Source: Haloprofundus salilacus
GTDB lineage: Archaea; Halobacteriota; Halobacteria; Halobacteriales; Haloferacaceae
Assembly: GCF_020150815.1 (NCBI RefSeq)
Contig: NZ_CP083723.1
Location: 3,162,001-3,226,000 of the forward strand
DNA length: 64,000 bases
Direction: 5' to 3'
The first letter of the stretch is position 1; every line of letters begins with the position of its first letter. Positions 25,122 to 32,562 of the stretch are shown in pieces. The notes under the pieces were generated by a model that was not told where the DNA came from, did not search any database, and was given only the letters and a program-made list of their open reading frames with translations. Position numbers and translations under genes: made by a program.

Positions 25122-25142
25122 CGGTCGAATAAATCAACATAA

Positions 25143-26213
25143 GTGACATCTAACAAAGTAACACTCTTCCAACATTTGGATATGGTTGGCACTATTACGA
25201 TAAGCATCGAAATCGAACTCGCGTGGGGTGTCCACGATCTCGGCGAGTACGACCACCTGAGCGAGGGTTGTCAGCAAGAACGCGTCTACCTCCGCAAACT
25301 CCTCGACAAATGCGACGAGTTGGATATCGCTATCTCGTTCGACATCGTCGGCCATCTCCTGCTCGACAGCTGTGACGGACACGAGTGTAGCTCCTACCCC
25401 TCCCAGTGGTTCACCGAGGACCCCGCCACCGATCACGTCACAAACCCCGAATTCTACGCACCCGATATCGCCGACGAGATACTGTCGCGGCCGACCGACC
25501 ATGAACTCTGCACTCACACTTTCTCGCACGCGCTCAGTAACCAGATGGACGCGGCGCTCATCTCGGAGGAACTCGCGCGGTCGCAGCGACTCCACGAACG
25601 GGTTGTCGGCGAGCCGACGGTGTCACTCGTCCCGCCACGCCACCACTTGCCGCCGGAGACGGCACTGAAAGCGAACTCCATCGAAATCGTCCGGCAGGCC
25701 GTGCAGACGAGAGGCCCGACGCCCCTCCACCGATACAAGGAACTGCTGTTGGGCCAGTCGTTTACGCGCAAGCCTCGACTCGTCGACGGCATCGTCGAGA
25801 CCTACTGCACGTACTACCCGTCGCTGACCGCGCCGGCGCTCCCAGCGGGCCAGCGAGAGACGCATGCGCTCTTCAAATGGCAGCCACTGCGACTCCGCCA
25901 GCGACTCCACGAGCGCCGTCTCAAAGCGACGGTCGAGTCAGTCGGCGCGGACGACTCGTACCTGCACCTGTGGTGTCACCTCTACGACCTCTCGAACGAG
26001 CACCAATGGCGTCCGCTCGCAGCGTTCCTAGAGGCGCTCGCCAAATACCGTGACGACGGCTCTGTATCGGTCGAGACGATGGAACAGTTGAATGCACACG
26101 TCCGAAAAGAAGCGGTTGACCGCCGCCACGCCCTCTTGGAAGTCGACGGCGCATCCGAACCCGACGACGCGCCTGAAGCCGACGACGTACTCAAAGAGGT
26201 GGTGAACACGTGA
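25143..26213 (+). CDS. Polysaccharide deacetylase-family (NodB-like) protein
   Basis: 356 residues. A divergent NodB fold: strand 1 reads ISIEIELAWG (E23 or E25 in place of the usual Asp pair), the metal motif HTFSH gives H125 and H129, and the PRHHLP motif (R166) corresponds to the PRN-type strand seen in related deacetylases. Such enzymes remove acetyl groups from N-acetyl sugars. There is no signal peptide, so it acts in the cytoplasm, perhaps on nucleotide- or lipid-linked sugars. The stop overlaps the GTG of the formyltransferase gene (GTGA), implying coupled translation. The C-terminal ~40 residues are acidic and low in complexity. Confidence 0.82.
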   Translation: MTSNKVTLFQHLDMVGTITISIEIELAWGVHDLGEYDHLSEGCQQERVYLRKLLDKCDELDIAISFDIVGHLLLDSCDGHECSSYPSQWFTEDPATDHVTNPEFYAPDIADEILSRPTDHELCTHTFSHALSNQMDAALISEELARSQRLHERVVGEPTVSLVPPRHHLPPETALKANSIEIVRQAVQTRGPTPLHRYKELLLGQSFTRKPRLVDGIVETYCTYYPSLTAPALPAGQRETHALFKWQPLRLRQRLHERRLKATVESVGADDSYLHLWCHLYDLSNEHQWRPLAAFLEALAKYRDDGSVSVETMEQLNAHVRKEAVDRRHALLEVDGASEPDDAPEADDVLKEVVNT

Positions 26214-27010
26214 GCGACGAAATGCGCGTGTGTCTCCTCGCTGAGGAGTCGATGGCAGCGTGGCAGCGAACAGCGCTTCGACGCGCAGTTGAGGAGACGA
26301 ACGCGACTGTCGAGTGCGTCATCGTTAACCGGTCGCCCGGTCGGACGCGCGCCGAGCAACTCCGCCGCGCCGTCGAGCTGCGCGAGTGGACAGCCGTCAC
26401 GGCGCTGTTGGCGCTCGAACGGCGCGTCGCGGGCGACATCCCCGAGTCAGAGTCGTACGCGCTCGACGAAATCCCGCTCCTCGACGAAGCCGAGCGAATC
26501 GAATGCGTGCCGACCGTCGTCGATGGGTGGAAGTACGAACTTCCGCAGGACGTGGTGGCGAAGGCGGCACGTTCAGCCGACGTCGGCGTCCTCTTCGGTT
26601 TCGGGTTCATCACCGGACCCATCCTCAATGCCTTCGACAACGGGATACTGAGCTTCCACCACGGCGATCTCCGTGAGTACCGCGGACAGCCGATGGGGTT
26701 CTGGGAGTATCTCAACGACGAGGACGAGGCCGGCGTCACGCTCCAGCGTCTGACCGAGACGCTCGACGGCGGCGAGATTATCTGCCTCGATCGAATCGAC
26801 ATCAGCGACCAGCGACGGTGGAAGGGTGTAAAATCACGGCTGTTGGCGGCTTCCGAGGACACCCTCGCCGAAGGGATAAGACGAATCCAGGATGACTCGT
26901 TCACACCGCAAAAACCCGCAACGACCGGCGACCTCTACACGATTCCGAGAGGCAAACCGGTTGCGCAGTTCGTAGGTAAAACGCTCTCACGCTCGCTGGT
27001 GGGTCGCTGA
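26210..27010 (+). CDS. Formyltransferase-family protein (sugar N-formyltransferase-like)
   Basis: 266 residues from a GTG overlapping the deacetylase stop; ATG at 26222 is an alternative. The core shows GVLFGFGFITGPILNAFDNGILSFHHGDLREYRG, the formyltransferase motif in which catalytic H108 of E. coli Fmt corresponds to H150 and the usual Asn is S148; the last catalytic Asp is D187 in LDGGEII. It lacks the C-terminal tRNA-binding domain of methionyl-tRNA formyltransferase, so a small amine such as an amino sugar is the likelier acceptor. Paired with a deacetylase, it could replace N-acetyl by N-formyl groups (inference). Confidence 0.82.
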   Translation: MSDEMRVCLLAEESMAAWQRTALRRAVEETNATVECVIVNRSPGRTRAEQLRRAVELREWTAVTALLALERRVAGDIPESESYALDEIPLLDEAERIECVPTVVDGWKYELPQDVVAKAARSADVGVLFGFGFITGPILNAFDNGILSFHHGDLREYRGQPMGFWEYLNDEDEAGVTLQRLTETLDGGEIICLDRIDISDQRRWKGVKSRLLAASEDTLAEGIRRIQDDSFTPQKPATTGDLYTIPRGKPVAQFVGKTLSRSLVGR

Positions 27011-27217
27011 GTCCCGTCGCTTCGTCGAACCCATTCGCGCCGACTCCAGTTTTGTCGGGAGTCTGATTTTCACCCGACGGAGATTGTTCGCAGTGTTCGG
27101 CCTCAAGATAACTCTTGGCAGTCGATACTCGCAAAAAGTACTAAAAGGCAGTCTCGGTAGCGCTTTTTGAGAAATCGCCAGATATTGTGTTCTACTCACC
27201 AATAGAGGCCAGATCGT
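27011..27217. other. Intergenic region after the formyltransferase gene
   Basis: About 200 nt with no convincing gene. The composition becomes AT-rich towards the TATA-like box at 27217-27223 that precedes the structured segment. Confidence 0.45.
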
Positions 27218-27410
27218 TTTATACGCTACACGCTGGCTGAAGAGTACAATTATCGCAAGCCAGTAGACGCTGTGGAATGGTTGTACTCCTGGGGTATTCT
27301 TCGCTGTCGTGCGAAAGCGGCGATTCCCGCCGTATGGCGGGTGGGAGTCTCACTGCTAATCGGTGGAAATCATACTAGAAGGACGCAGTCTGGGAACTCC
27401 AGTCTGCGCC
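27218..27410 (+). ncRNA. Candidate structured non-coding RNA or mobile-element remnant
   Basis: A TATA-like TTTTATAC (27217-27223) is followed by a run of inverted repeats: CTGGCT (27234-27239) with AGCCAG (27259-27264); GAGTACAA (27243-27250) with TTGTACTC (27282-27289), perfect; CCCGCC-GTAT-GGCGGG (27326-27341), perfect; and near 27380-27408 an imperfect GACGCAGTCTGG/CCAGTCTGCGCC pair. There is no protein-coding frame of note. This density of hairpins fits a structured RNA, or the ends of a small IS200/IS605-type element without its transposase. The first two stems overlap and may be alternatives. It points towards the 3' end of tRNA-Thr. Confidence 0.35.
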
Positions 27411-27420
27411 ATCGACAGAA

Positions 27421-27492
27421 AGCCTAGGCCGGGATTTGAACCCGGGCTCTCGTCCTTACCAAGGACGCGCTTTACCGCTAAGCTACCCAGGC
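27421..27492 (-). tRNA. tRNA-Thr (anticodon GGT)
   Basis: The reverse complement folds as a cloverleaf. The acceptor GCCTGGG pairs with CCTAGGC (one G-U pair), the anticodon stem CGTCC/GGACG encloses loop TTGGTAA with anticodon GGT, and the T arm is CCGGG-TTCAAAT-CCCGG. The T at the 3' end (base 27421 of the + strand) is the discriminator. No intron and no encoded CCA. Confidence 0.95.
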
Positions 27493-27547
27493 GCTTGATG
27501 CGCAATCAGTCGTTTGCCCGATTCGTCTTTAGGAGTTTCGATTCGAC

Positions 27548-28261
27548 TCAGCTATCGGTAGGCGATGGCACGGGGTCGTCGCCGCCGCCGCCGGCCAATC
27601 GGTCGGCCGCCGCGTCGGGGAGCGCCGTCGGCGCGGGCGGAAACGCCGTCCCGTACTCCGCGGCGAGGTCGGCGGCGTAATTCGACAGCGACTCGGGAAC
27701 CTTCTGTCCGACCGCCGTCGCGCCCGCGAGAACCGCGAGATCGAGCACGTCGGCCTCTAGTCTCCGGTTGAACGTCTCGGCGTCGCGGCCGGATTCGCCG
27801 TCGGCGGCGTCCGGTGCGGGCCGCCGTCCGAGCGTCTGGTCGCGGCCGAACGCTCGAACGGTGTCGACCGCTCGCGCTGCGGCCTCGGTCCGAGCGAGAA
27901 CGAAGAAGCCGCGTGCGACGAGCACGTCCGCCGCGAGCACCTGCATATCCGCGTCGATGCCCGCGATGAGGTCGTTCGTCCCGTTCCGGCGGTGCGCCTC
28001 GGCGTCGGCCCACGGTTCGTCGCGGGCGAGATCGCGGGTGAGGCGGAGTCCCTCGTAGATCAGCTGGACACCGGCGGCGCGTTCGGCGAGCGCGTCGGCG
28101 TCCACGCCGGGGTCGAGCGCCCGCGCGCTCACGAGCGCGAGCGCTCCTGGCAACATCGACGCCTCCGCGAGGCGCGCATCTAGCGCGTCTAACAGTTGCG
28201 GAGGGTCGATATCGGAGAGCGCTTCGCGCGCGGCATCGCGGGTCCGCACGGCGTCGTCCAT
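27548..28261 (-). CDS. Conserved haloarchaeal helical protein (DUF7114-like), function unknown
   Basis: 237 residues, almost entirely alpha-helical and rich in Ala and Asp. I recall this type as DUF7114. The segment VQLIYEGLRLTRDLARDEPW and DMQVLAADVLVARGFFVLARTEAA resemble helices of isoprenoid-synthase-fold proteins, but the metal-binding DDxxD motifs are missing, so catalytic activity of that type is unlikely. It is divergent from the enoyl-CoA hydratase gene with a 59-nt gap. The C-terminus is Gly/Asp/Pro-rich. Confidence 0.65.
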   Translation of the reverse strand: MDDAVRTRDAAREALSDIDPPQLLDALDARLAEASMLPGALALVSARALDPGVDADALAERAAGVQLIYEGLRLTRDLARDEPWADAEAHRRNGTNDLIAGIDADMQVLAADVLVARGFFVLARTEAAARAVDTVRAFGRDQTLGRRPAPDAADGESGRDAETFNRRLEADVLDLAVLAGATAVGQKVPESLSNYAADLAAEYGTAFPPAPTALPDAAADRLAGGGGDDPVPSPTDS

Positions 28262-28320
28262 CAGTAAATGGTTGCGACGGCAAAGGCAAAGACCTTTGGA
28301 AACTCGGTCACAGAGCGGGT

Positions 28321-29022
28321 ATGGTTCGCTTCACCGACCGCGACCGTCTCCGGGTGGTCACCCTCGACCGCCCCGAACGGCGTAACGCGCTCCGCCCGGC
28401 CGACCTCGACGCGCTGGAGGCCGCGGTCACTGGTGCCGCCGCCGCCGACGTGCCGGTGGTTTACCTCCGCGGTGCAGGGTCGGCGTTCTGCGCCGGGGCC
28501 GATTTGGACGTGGTCGCCTCACTCTCGAATCCGGAGGCGTTCGCCCGCCACGGCCAGCGCGTCGCGAACGCTATCGAAACCACCGACTGCGTCGTCATCG
28601 CCGGCGTCGACGGCGCGGCCCGCGGCGGGGGCGTCGAACTTGCGCTCGCATGCGACCTCCGAATCGCGACGCCTGAGGCGACGTTCGCCGAACCCGGCGT
28701 CCGCCTCGGCCTGTTCGGCGCGTGGGGCGGCACGGTTCGCCTCCCGCGCGTTATGCGCGAGGGCGACGCGCTCGACTTCGCGCTCTCCGGGCGCACCATC
28801 GACGCCGAGGAGGCGCTCCGGACCGGTCTCGTCTCCCGGGTCGAACCGGACCCGCTCGCGGTCGCCGAGTCGCTCGCGACCAACGAACCGGACGCGCTCG
28901 AAGTGGTCAAGGCGCGGATGCGCGACCGGCGGGGGAGAGAAGAACAAGAAACCGCGGAGGCGGCGGCGTTCGGCGAACTCGTGCGGGCGCACGCCGCCGA
29001 CATCGCGGCGGATAGGGACTAA
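28321..29022 (+). CDS. Enoyl-CoA hydratase/isomerase family protein
   Basis: 233 residues, crotonase fold. Oxyanion-hole motifs are GAGSAFCAGADLDVV and DGAARGGGVELALACDLRIA; the hydratase Glu is expected near ATPEATFAEPGVRLGLFGAWGGTVRLPR. It probably hydrates or isomerises an acyl-CoA double bond in fatty acid or amino acid breakdown. It is slightly shorter than the usual ~255 residues, with a reduced C-terminal helical part. The gene is convergent with nadE, ending 2 nt before the nadE stop. Confidence 0.88.
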   Translation: MVRFTDRDRLRVVTLDRPERRNALRPADLDALEAAVTGAAAADVPVVYLRGAGSAFCAGADLDVVASLSNPEAFARHGQRVANAIETTDCVVIAGVDGAARGGGVELALACDLRIATPEATFAEPGVRLGLFGAWGGTVRLPRVMREGDALDFALSGRTIDAEEALRTGLVSRVEPDPLAVAESLATNEPDALEVVKARMRDRRGREEQETAEAAAFGELVRAHAADIAADRD

Positions 29023-29024
29023 AA

Positions 29025-29858
29025 CTAAAACTCCAGCGCATCGGGCGCGGGCGGCATCGACCGCTTGTGGGCGCTCTGGGCGACCAACTGCTCGACGCGC
29101 TCTATCTGTTCTCCGGCTACGTCGAGGTGGCGCGCCGTCGCCGCCGTCGACAATGGGCCGTCGATATTTAGCGCGAGAATCGCGTCGAGCGTGTCGTAGG
29201 TGATGCCCATCTCGTCCTCATCGGTCTGTTCGAGCCACATCTCCGCCGACGGCGTTTTCATCACGAGGTCTTCGGGGACACCGACGTGAGCGGCGAGCTG
29301 GCGAACCTGCTGCTTGTACAGGTTGCCGATGGGGTTGCAGTCGACGGCCTGGTCGCCGTATTTGGTGAAGTAGCCCGTCATCGCCTCGCTGCGGTTGCCC
29401 GTCCCGAGGACGATGCGGTTCTTGTGGTTGGCGACGAAGTAGCCCAGTACGCCGCGGGTGCGGACGTAGACGTTTCCGGCGGCCGTGCGGTCCTCGGCTG
29501 CCTCAGGGAAGGCGTCGAAGAACTTCTCGGCGATGGGCTGAATTTCGACCACGTCGTACGAGATGCCGAGCATCTGCGCGACGCGTTCGGCGTCGCTCAT
29601 GTTCTCTTCGGTGTTGACGGCACTCGGCATCACGAGGCCGTGAAGCCCGTCTTCGCCGAGCGCTTCGACGGCGAGGTGGGCGGTCAGCGTGCTGTCGATA
29701 CCGCCGGAGAGGCCCAACACCGCGCCTTCGGCTCCGGCGTCGTCGACGACGCTCCGAATAAATTCGACGATGTGCTCGCGCGTCGCTTCGAGTTCGTCCG
29801 CCGAGAGGCGGAGGTCCAGCGGTGCAGTGTCGTCGAGAATCGGCGTATCGCTACTCAT
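29025..29858 (-). CDS. nadE: NAD+ synthase
   Basis: 277 residues. The PP-loop is LGLSGGIDSTLTAHLA, with the ATP/NaAD-binding region LGTGNRSEAMTGYFTKYGD and the C-terminal helical part PSAEMWLEQTDEDEMGITYDTLD. It amidates nicotinic acid adenine dinucleotide to NAD+. No glutaminase domain is present, so it uses ammonia or a separate amidotransferase. Length is typical of the archaeal ammonia-dependent form. Confidence 0.95.
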   Translation of the reverse strand: MSSDTPILDDTAPLDLRLSADELEATREHIVEFIRSVVDDAGAEGAVLGLSGGIDSTLTAHLAVEALGEDGLHGLVMPSAVNTEENMSDAERVAQMLGISYDVVEIQPIAEKFFDAFPEAAEDRTAAGNVYVRTRGVLGYFVANHKNRIVLGTGNRSEAMTGYFTKYGDQAVDCNPIGNLYKQQVRQLAAHVGVPEDLVMKTPSAEMWLEQTDEDEMGITYDTLDAILALNIDGPLSTAATARHLDVAGEQIERVEQLVAQSAHKRSMPPAPDALEF

Positions 29859-29989
29859 CGGGTAATCGTAGACGCGTCAGTGACTAATAGGCATCTCTCT
29901 GCGAGATTCGGTGGACGCGCGTCCACTTCCGCGAAACGCTATCTTGAAGTGATTCCCTCTGGTATTTTTGGGTACACTCAACGCAGTGA

Positions 29990-30060
29990 GCGCCGATGGT
30001 CCAATGGTAGGACAGTGGCTTCCCAAGCCACCGGTCCGGGTTCGATTCCCGGTCGGCGCA
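29990..30060 (+). tRNA. tRNA-Gly (anticodon CCC)
   Basis: The acceptor GCGCCGA pairs with TCGGCGC and the discriminator is A. The anticodon stem GTGGC/GCCAC encloses TTCCCAA (anticodon CCC), and the T arm is CCGGG-TTCGATT-CCCGG. A TATA-like TATTTTTGG around 29963-29971 is the probable promoter. No intron, no encoded CCA. Confidence 0.96.
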
Positions 30061-30118
30061 CTCCCTTTCGGTCGTTTGCCGACCGACGTTCACCTCGTTT
30101 CTCTCGCCGAACGCCCGA

Positions 30119-30634
30119 TCAATCCGTGTACGGCTTCTCGATGTCGGGATCGACGGTGATGAGTGCGTTCATCCGTCGAGTTATCGCGTCAAACAGCGTG
30201 ATGACGGGAGAGAGTGCGCGTTCGACGAGCCGAACGGGAGACGCGATGCGTAGCGACCAGTTCTCGGCGTTCCCGAGACCGTAGGCCTTCGGTACGATCT
30301 CGCCGAATATCAGGACGAGACAGCTCGTGAGTACCGTCGTCGCCACGACTGCGAGTCCGGACGGGAGGTAGCTGGCGATGAGGACGGTCACGATGCTCGA
30401 AATCGCGATGTTCACGACGTTGTTTCCGACGAGAAGCGTCACCAACAGCCGATGCGGGTCGTCGCGCAGCTCCTGCAGCAACTCCGCCCGGGGGTCTCCC
30501 GTCGTCGCCTGCCGCTCTATCCACTCTGTAGACAGCGAGAAGACGGCCGTCTCCGAACTCGAAAAGAACGCGCTACACAGCAACAGTACGGCCGTCGCTA
30601 CGACTCCGACGAGAGCCACTATCGAACTATCCAT
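30119..30634 (-). CDS. DUF21 (CNNM-type) membrane protein lacking CBS domains
   Basis: 171 residues with four hydrophobic segments. The DUF21 motifs are SAFFSSSETAVFSLS near the N-terminus, LLVGNNVVNIAISSIV, and the conserved FGEIVPKAYGLGNAENWSL. CNNM/CorC proteins use this domain for Mg2+ or Co2+ transport, but they also carry cytoplasmic CBS and CorC domains. Here the protein stops after the membrane domain, which seems to be a regular short form, since the reading frame ends cleanly. It lies downstream of tRNA-Gly on the other strand. Confidence 0.85.
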   Translation of the reverse strand: MDSSIVALVGVVATAVLLLCSAFFSSSETAVFSLSTEWIERQATTGDPRAELLQELRDDPHRLLVTLLVGNNVVNIAISSIVTVLIASYLPSGLAVVATTVLTSCLVLIFGEIVPKAYGLGNAENWSLRIASPVRLVERALSPVITLFDAITRRMNALITVDPDIEKPYTD

Positions 30635-30688
30635 GCGCCACTCTTTCAGTCGAGCGTGAAAGAGCCTATCGTCCGGAGAGCGGAGGAC

Positions 30689-30751
30689 GGAGTCGACGTC
30701 GCCGAGGGGACCTCGGCGGGCCGACAGACCGCGTCTGTCGACGTCGTCTCC
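30689..30751. repeat. Compact three-way-junction inverted-repeat structure
   Basis: The outer arm GGAGTCGACGTC (30689-30700) pairs with GACGTCGTCTCC (30740-30751), 11 of 12 positions. It encloses two perfect triloop hairpins: GCCGAGG-GGA-CCTCGGC (30701-30717) and CGACAGAC-CGC-GTCTGTCG (30722-30740, sharing one base with the outer arm). The 9-mer GTCGACGTC also occurs as a direct repeat (30692-30700 and 30737-30745). It lies in the divergent spacer between the DUF21 gene and the DUF1801-type gene. Function unknown: recombination site, structured RNA or protein target are all possible. Confidence 0.6.
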
Positions 30752-30882
30752 GCTACCCGTTCTGGAATACAGAGGATGTATTTAGTACGGAGAGCGAATC
30801 TGATTCAGACCGATCTGACTGAAACCGGCGTTGTGAGAACCGCGGTAATGTTGATACTCCCAAACTCACATTGGTACTTAGT

Positions 30883-31689
30883 ATGAGCGTGTCCAGCCCA
30901 CTAACGCCCCAGCGGGTCTCCGAACTCGTGATAGCTAATCGAGCAATCAGAGCACCGTACTACCAAGCTGACCATGACGAGGCGGTTCGTTTCACGGATC
31001 TGGAAAGGGGACTCCAATGGGGTGCAGACGCTATTCCTGCCTTACTGGATCTGTTCCGGGTTGAGCAAGACACCCGAGACGACCATCCTCAGGGCTTCGT
31101 GGGCTTTGCTCGCCACTGGCGAGGAGATACGTTGCGGCTGGACTTCGACCTATTTTCTGAACCCAAGGAGTCAGACCCAATCCTGGTCGTGACGGCGATA
31201 TCAGGCCGAGGAGGAGAGAACACCATCGTGGACGAGGAGTTCGGGGAAATTGAGTTGTCAGACCAGGTTCCGACGCAGGAGGAGTGGGAGGAACGGAGTA
31301 AACGGTACCAGGCGGCGCGGAGGAAGGATGACACCGATGGATCGGCAGCGGTGAAGGCGTACATTGCAGCGCTGCCGGGTTGGAAGAGCGAGGTTGCTAC
31401 ACAATTCGACGAGATTATCCAACGCGAAGTGCCCCCGGTGCGCCGCGCCGTGAGGTATCACCAGCCGTTCTATGGTGTCGAGGACCAGGGCTGGTTCGCG
31501 TCGTTCAGTGCCTTCTCAAAACACGTGAAACTGGCATTCGTGTGCAAATCGTACCTCGAGCCGAAGCCACCCAGCGGGACGGCTCCGGATAGACAGGCCC
31601 TGGACCTCAAGCAGACGGACACGCTGGACGAGGAGCAAGTCGCTTCCTGGGTGCGGCAAGCCGCCGACACTCCGGGGATGAACTGGTGA
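30883..31689 (+). CDS. DUF1801-domain protein with atypical codon use
   Basis: 268 residues. The C-terminal ~125 residues form a DUF1801/YdhG-like domain: AAVKAYIAALPGWKSEVATQFDEIIQREVPPVRRAVRYHQPFYG..GWFASFSAFSKHVKLAF. Proteins of this fold have no settled role. The N-terminal half (~1-140) is a separate region I do not recognise. Codon use is less G/C-biased than in neighbouring genes (frequent AGA/AGG, TTA, ACT), which suggests acquisition from elsewhere. ATG at 30883 is preferred to the GTG at 30871. The three-way-junction repeat lies 130 nt upstream. Confidence 0.75.
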   Translation: MSVSSPLTPQRVSELVIANRAIRAPYYQADHDEAVRFTDLERGLQWGADAIPALLDLFRVEQDTRDDHPQGFVGFARHWRGDTLRLDFDLFSEPKESDPILVVTAISGRGGENTIVDEEFGEIELSDQVPTQEEWEERSKRYQAARRKDDTDGSAAVKAYIAALPGWKSEVATQFDEIIQREVPPVRRAVRYHQPFYGVEDQGWFASFSAFSKHVKLAFVCKSYLEPKPPSGTAPDRQALDLKQTDTLDEEQVASWVRQAADTPGMNW

Positions 31690-31895
31690 GAAAGCCCGCG
31701 CATGTGTAATGGCCCATAGGGCAGCTACGACTCCTAGACGCAGGTGTGCATCACTGCCAACTCTGTATTGATTGATTTCAAGGGCGACTTTCTTGAGTTG
31801 CGTCCCTGCGAGACACGTGCCCTGTATTCAGCACGGTTTCGACAAACGATCAGTGATCGAGGGTTTCAACAGAGCCACCGAACCCGATGATTCGC

Positions 31896-32468
31896 TCACT
31901 GAACGGCGTACCCATCGTCTTCCAACGCTCCGACGACCAGTTCGTCGAACGCCGCCGCCATCTCGGGAGCGAGTCGGTCCACCACGGGGTCTTGGTCCTG
32001 GTGTTCGACCGTTCGGCCCACGTCGTCGACGAAGCGGTAGCGACGGCCGTACTTCTCGCCGTTATCGCCGTAGGCGACGACGGTCACGTAGGGGTCGCGT
32101 CCGCCGTGACCGCCTACCTCGTGGACCAGCACCGTCGCGAACTCGGTGAGGTTCGTCGCGTAGTTGCCGACGATCAACCCGCGTTCGAGCGCTTTGCGGT
32201 CCCACTCGCGGCGCTCTCCTGTTTTGATGCCGCGTCCGACCACCGTCTCGGGGGTTATCTCCTCGACTTCCCACTCGTCGATGCGCGCGGAGGCCACGTC
32301 GCGGTCGGCGTTCTTGATTCGGTCGCCGACTCGGACGCCGAGGTACACCGCCCGTCCGGGACGCCACTGGACGCGAATCTCGTGCGGGTGGAGGTAGACG
32401 CGCGCCTCCCGTCCGGCGATTGTTCGTCGCTCGATTCTCGTGTGGCTGTCGATGTCTCTCAGTGCCAT
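31896..32468 (-). CDS. Hypothetical protein, function not recognised
   Basis: 190 residues, MALRDIDSHTRIERRTI.. to ..GALEDDGYAVQ. The first ~65 residues look like a beta-rich domain (ARVYLHPHEIRVQWRPGRAVYLGVRVGD), followed by helix-strand segments such as LIVGNYATNLTEFATVLVHEVGGHGG. The HEVGGH string resembles a zinc-peptidase HExxH, but the spacing (H-E-V-G-G-H) is one longer and the context is unlike a peptidase, so I do not call it one. Codon use is normal. It is not in an obvious operon. Confidence 0.6.
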   Translation of the reverse strand: MALRDIDSHTRIERRTIAGREARVYLHPHEIRVQWRPGRAVYLGVRVGDRIKNADRDVASARIDEWEVEEITPETVVGRGIKTGERREWDRKALERGLIVGNYATNLTEFATVLVHEVGGHGGRDPYVTVVAYGDNGEKYGRRYRFVDDVGRTVEHQDQDPVVDRLAPEMAAAFDELVVGALEDDGYAVQ

Positions 32469-32562
32469 GGAGCTTCGGAGGCGCGCTGAGGAGTTAACCC
32501 GTGCGCCGGTCCTGATTCGGGGCCGTCAGTTTCGTCGTTCCCGCCTCACCGACGCGACGGCG

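Noticed and set aside
31896-32468. Zinc-peptidase motif (HEVGGH) in the hypothetical protein
   Set aside because: The canonical HExxH spacing is not met, and no third ligand or peptidase context is visible.
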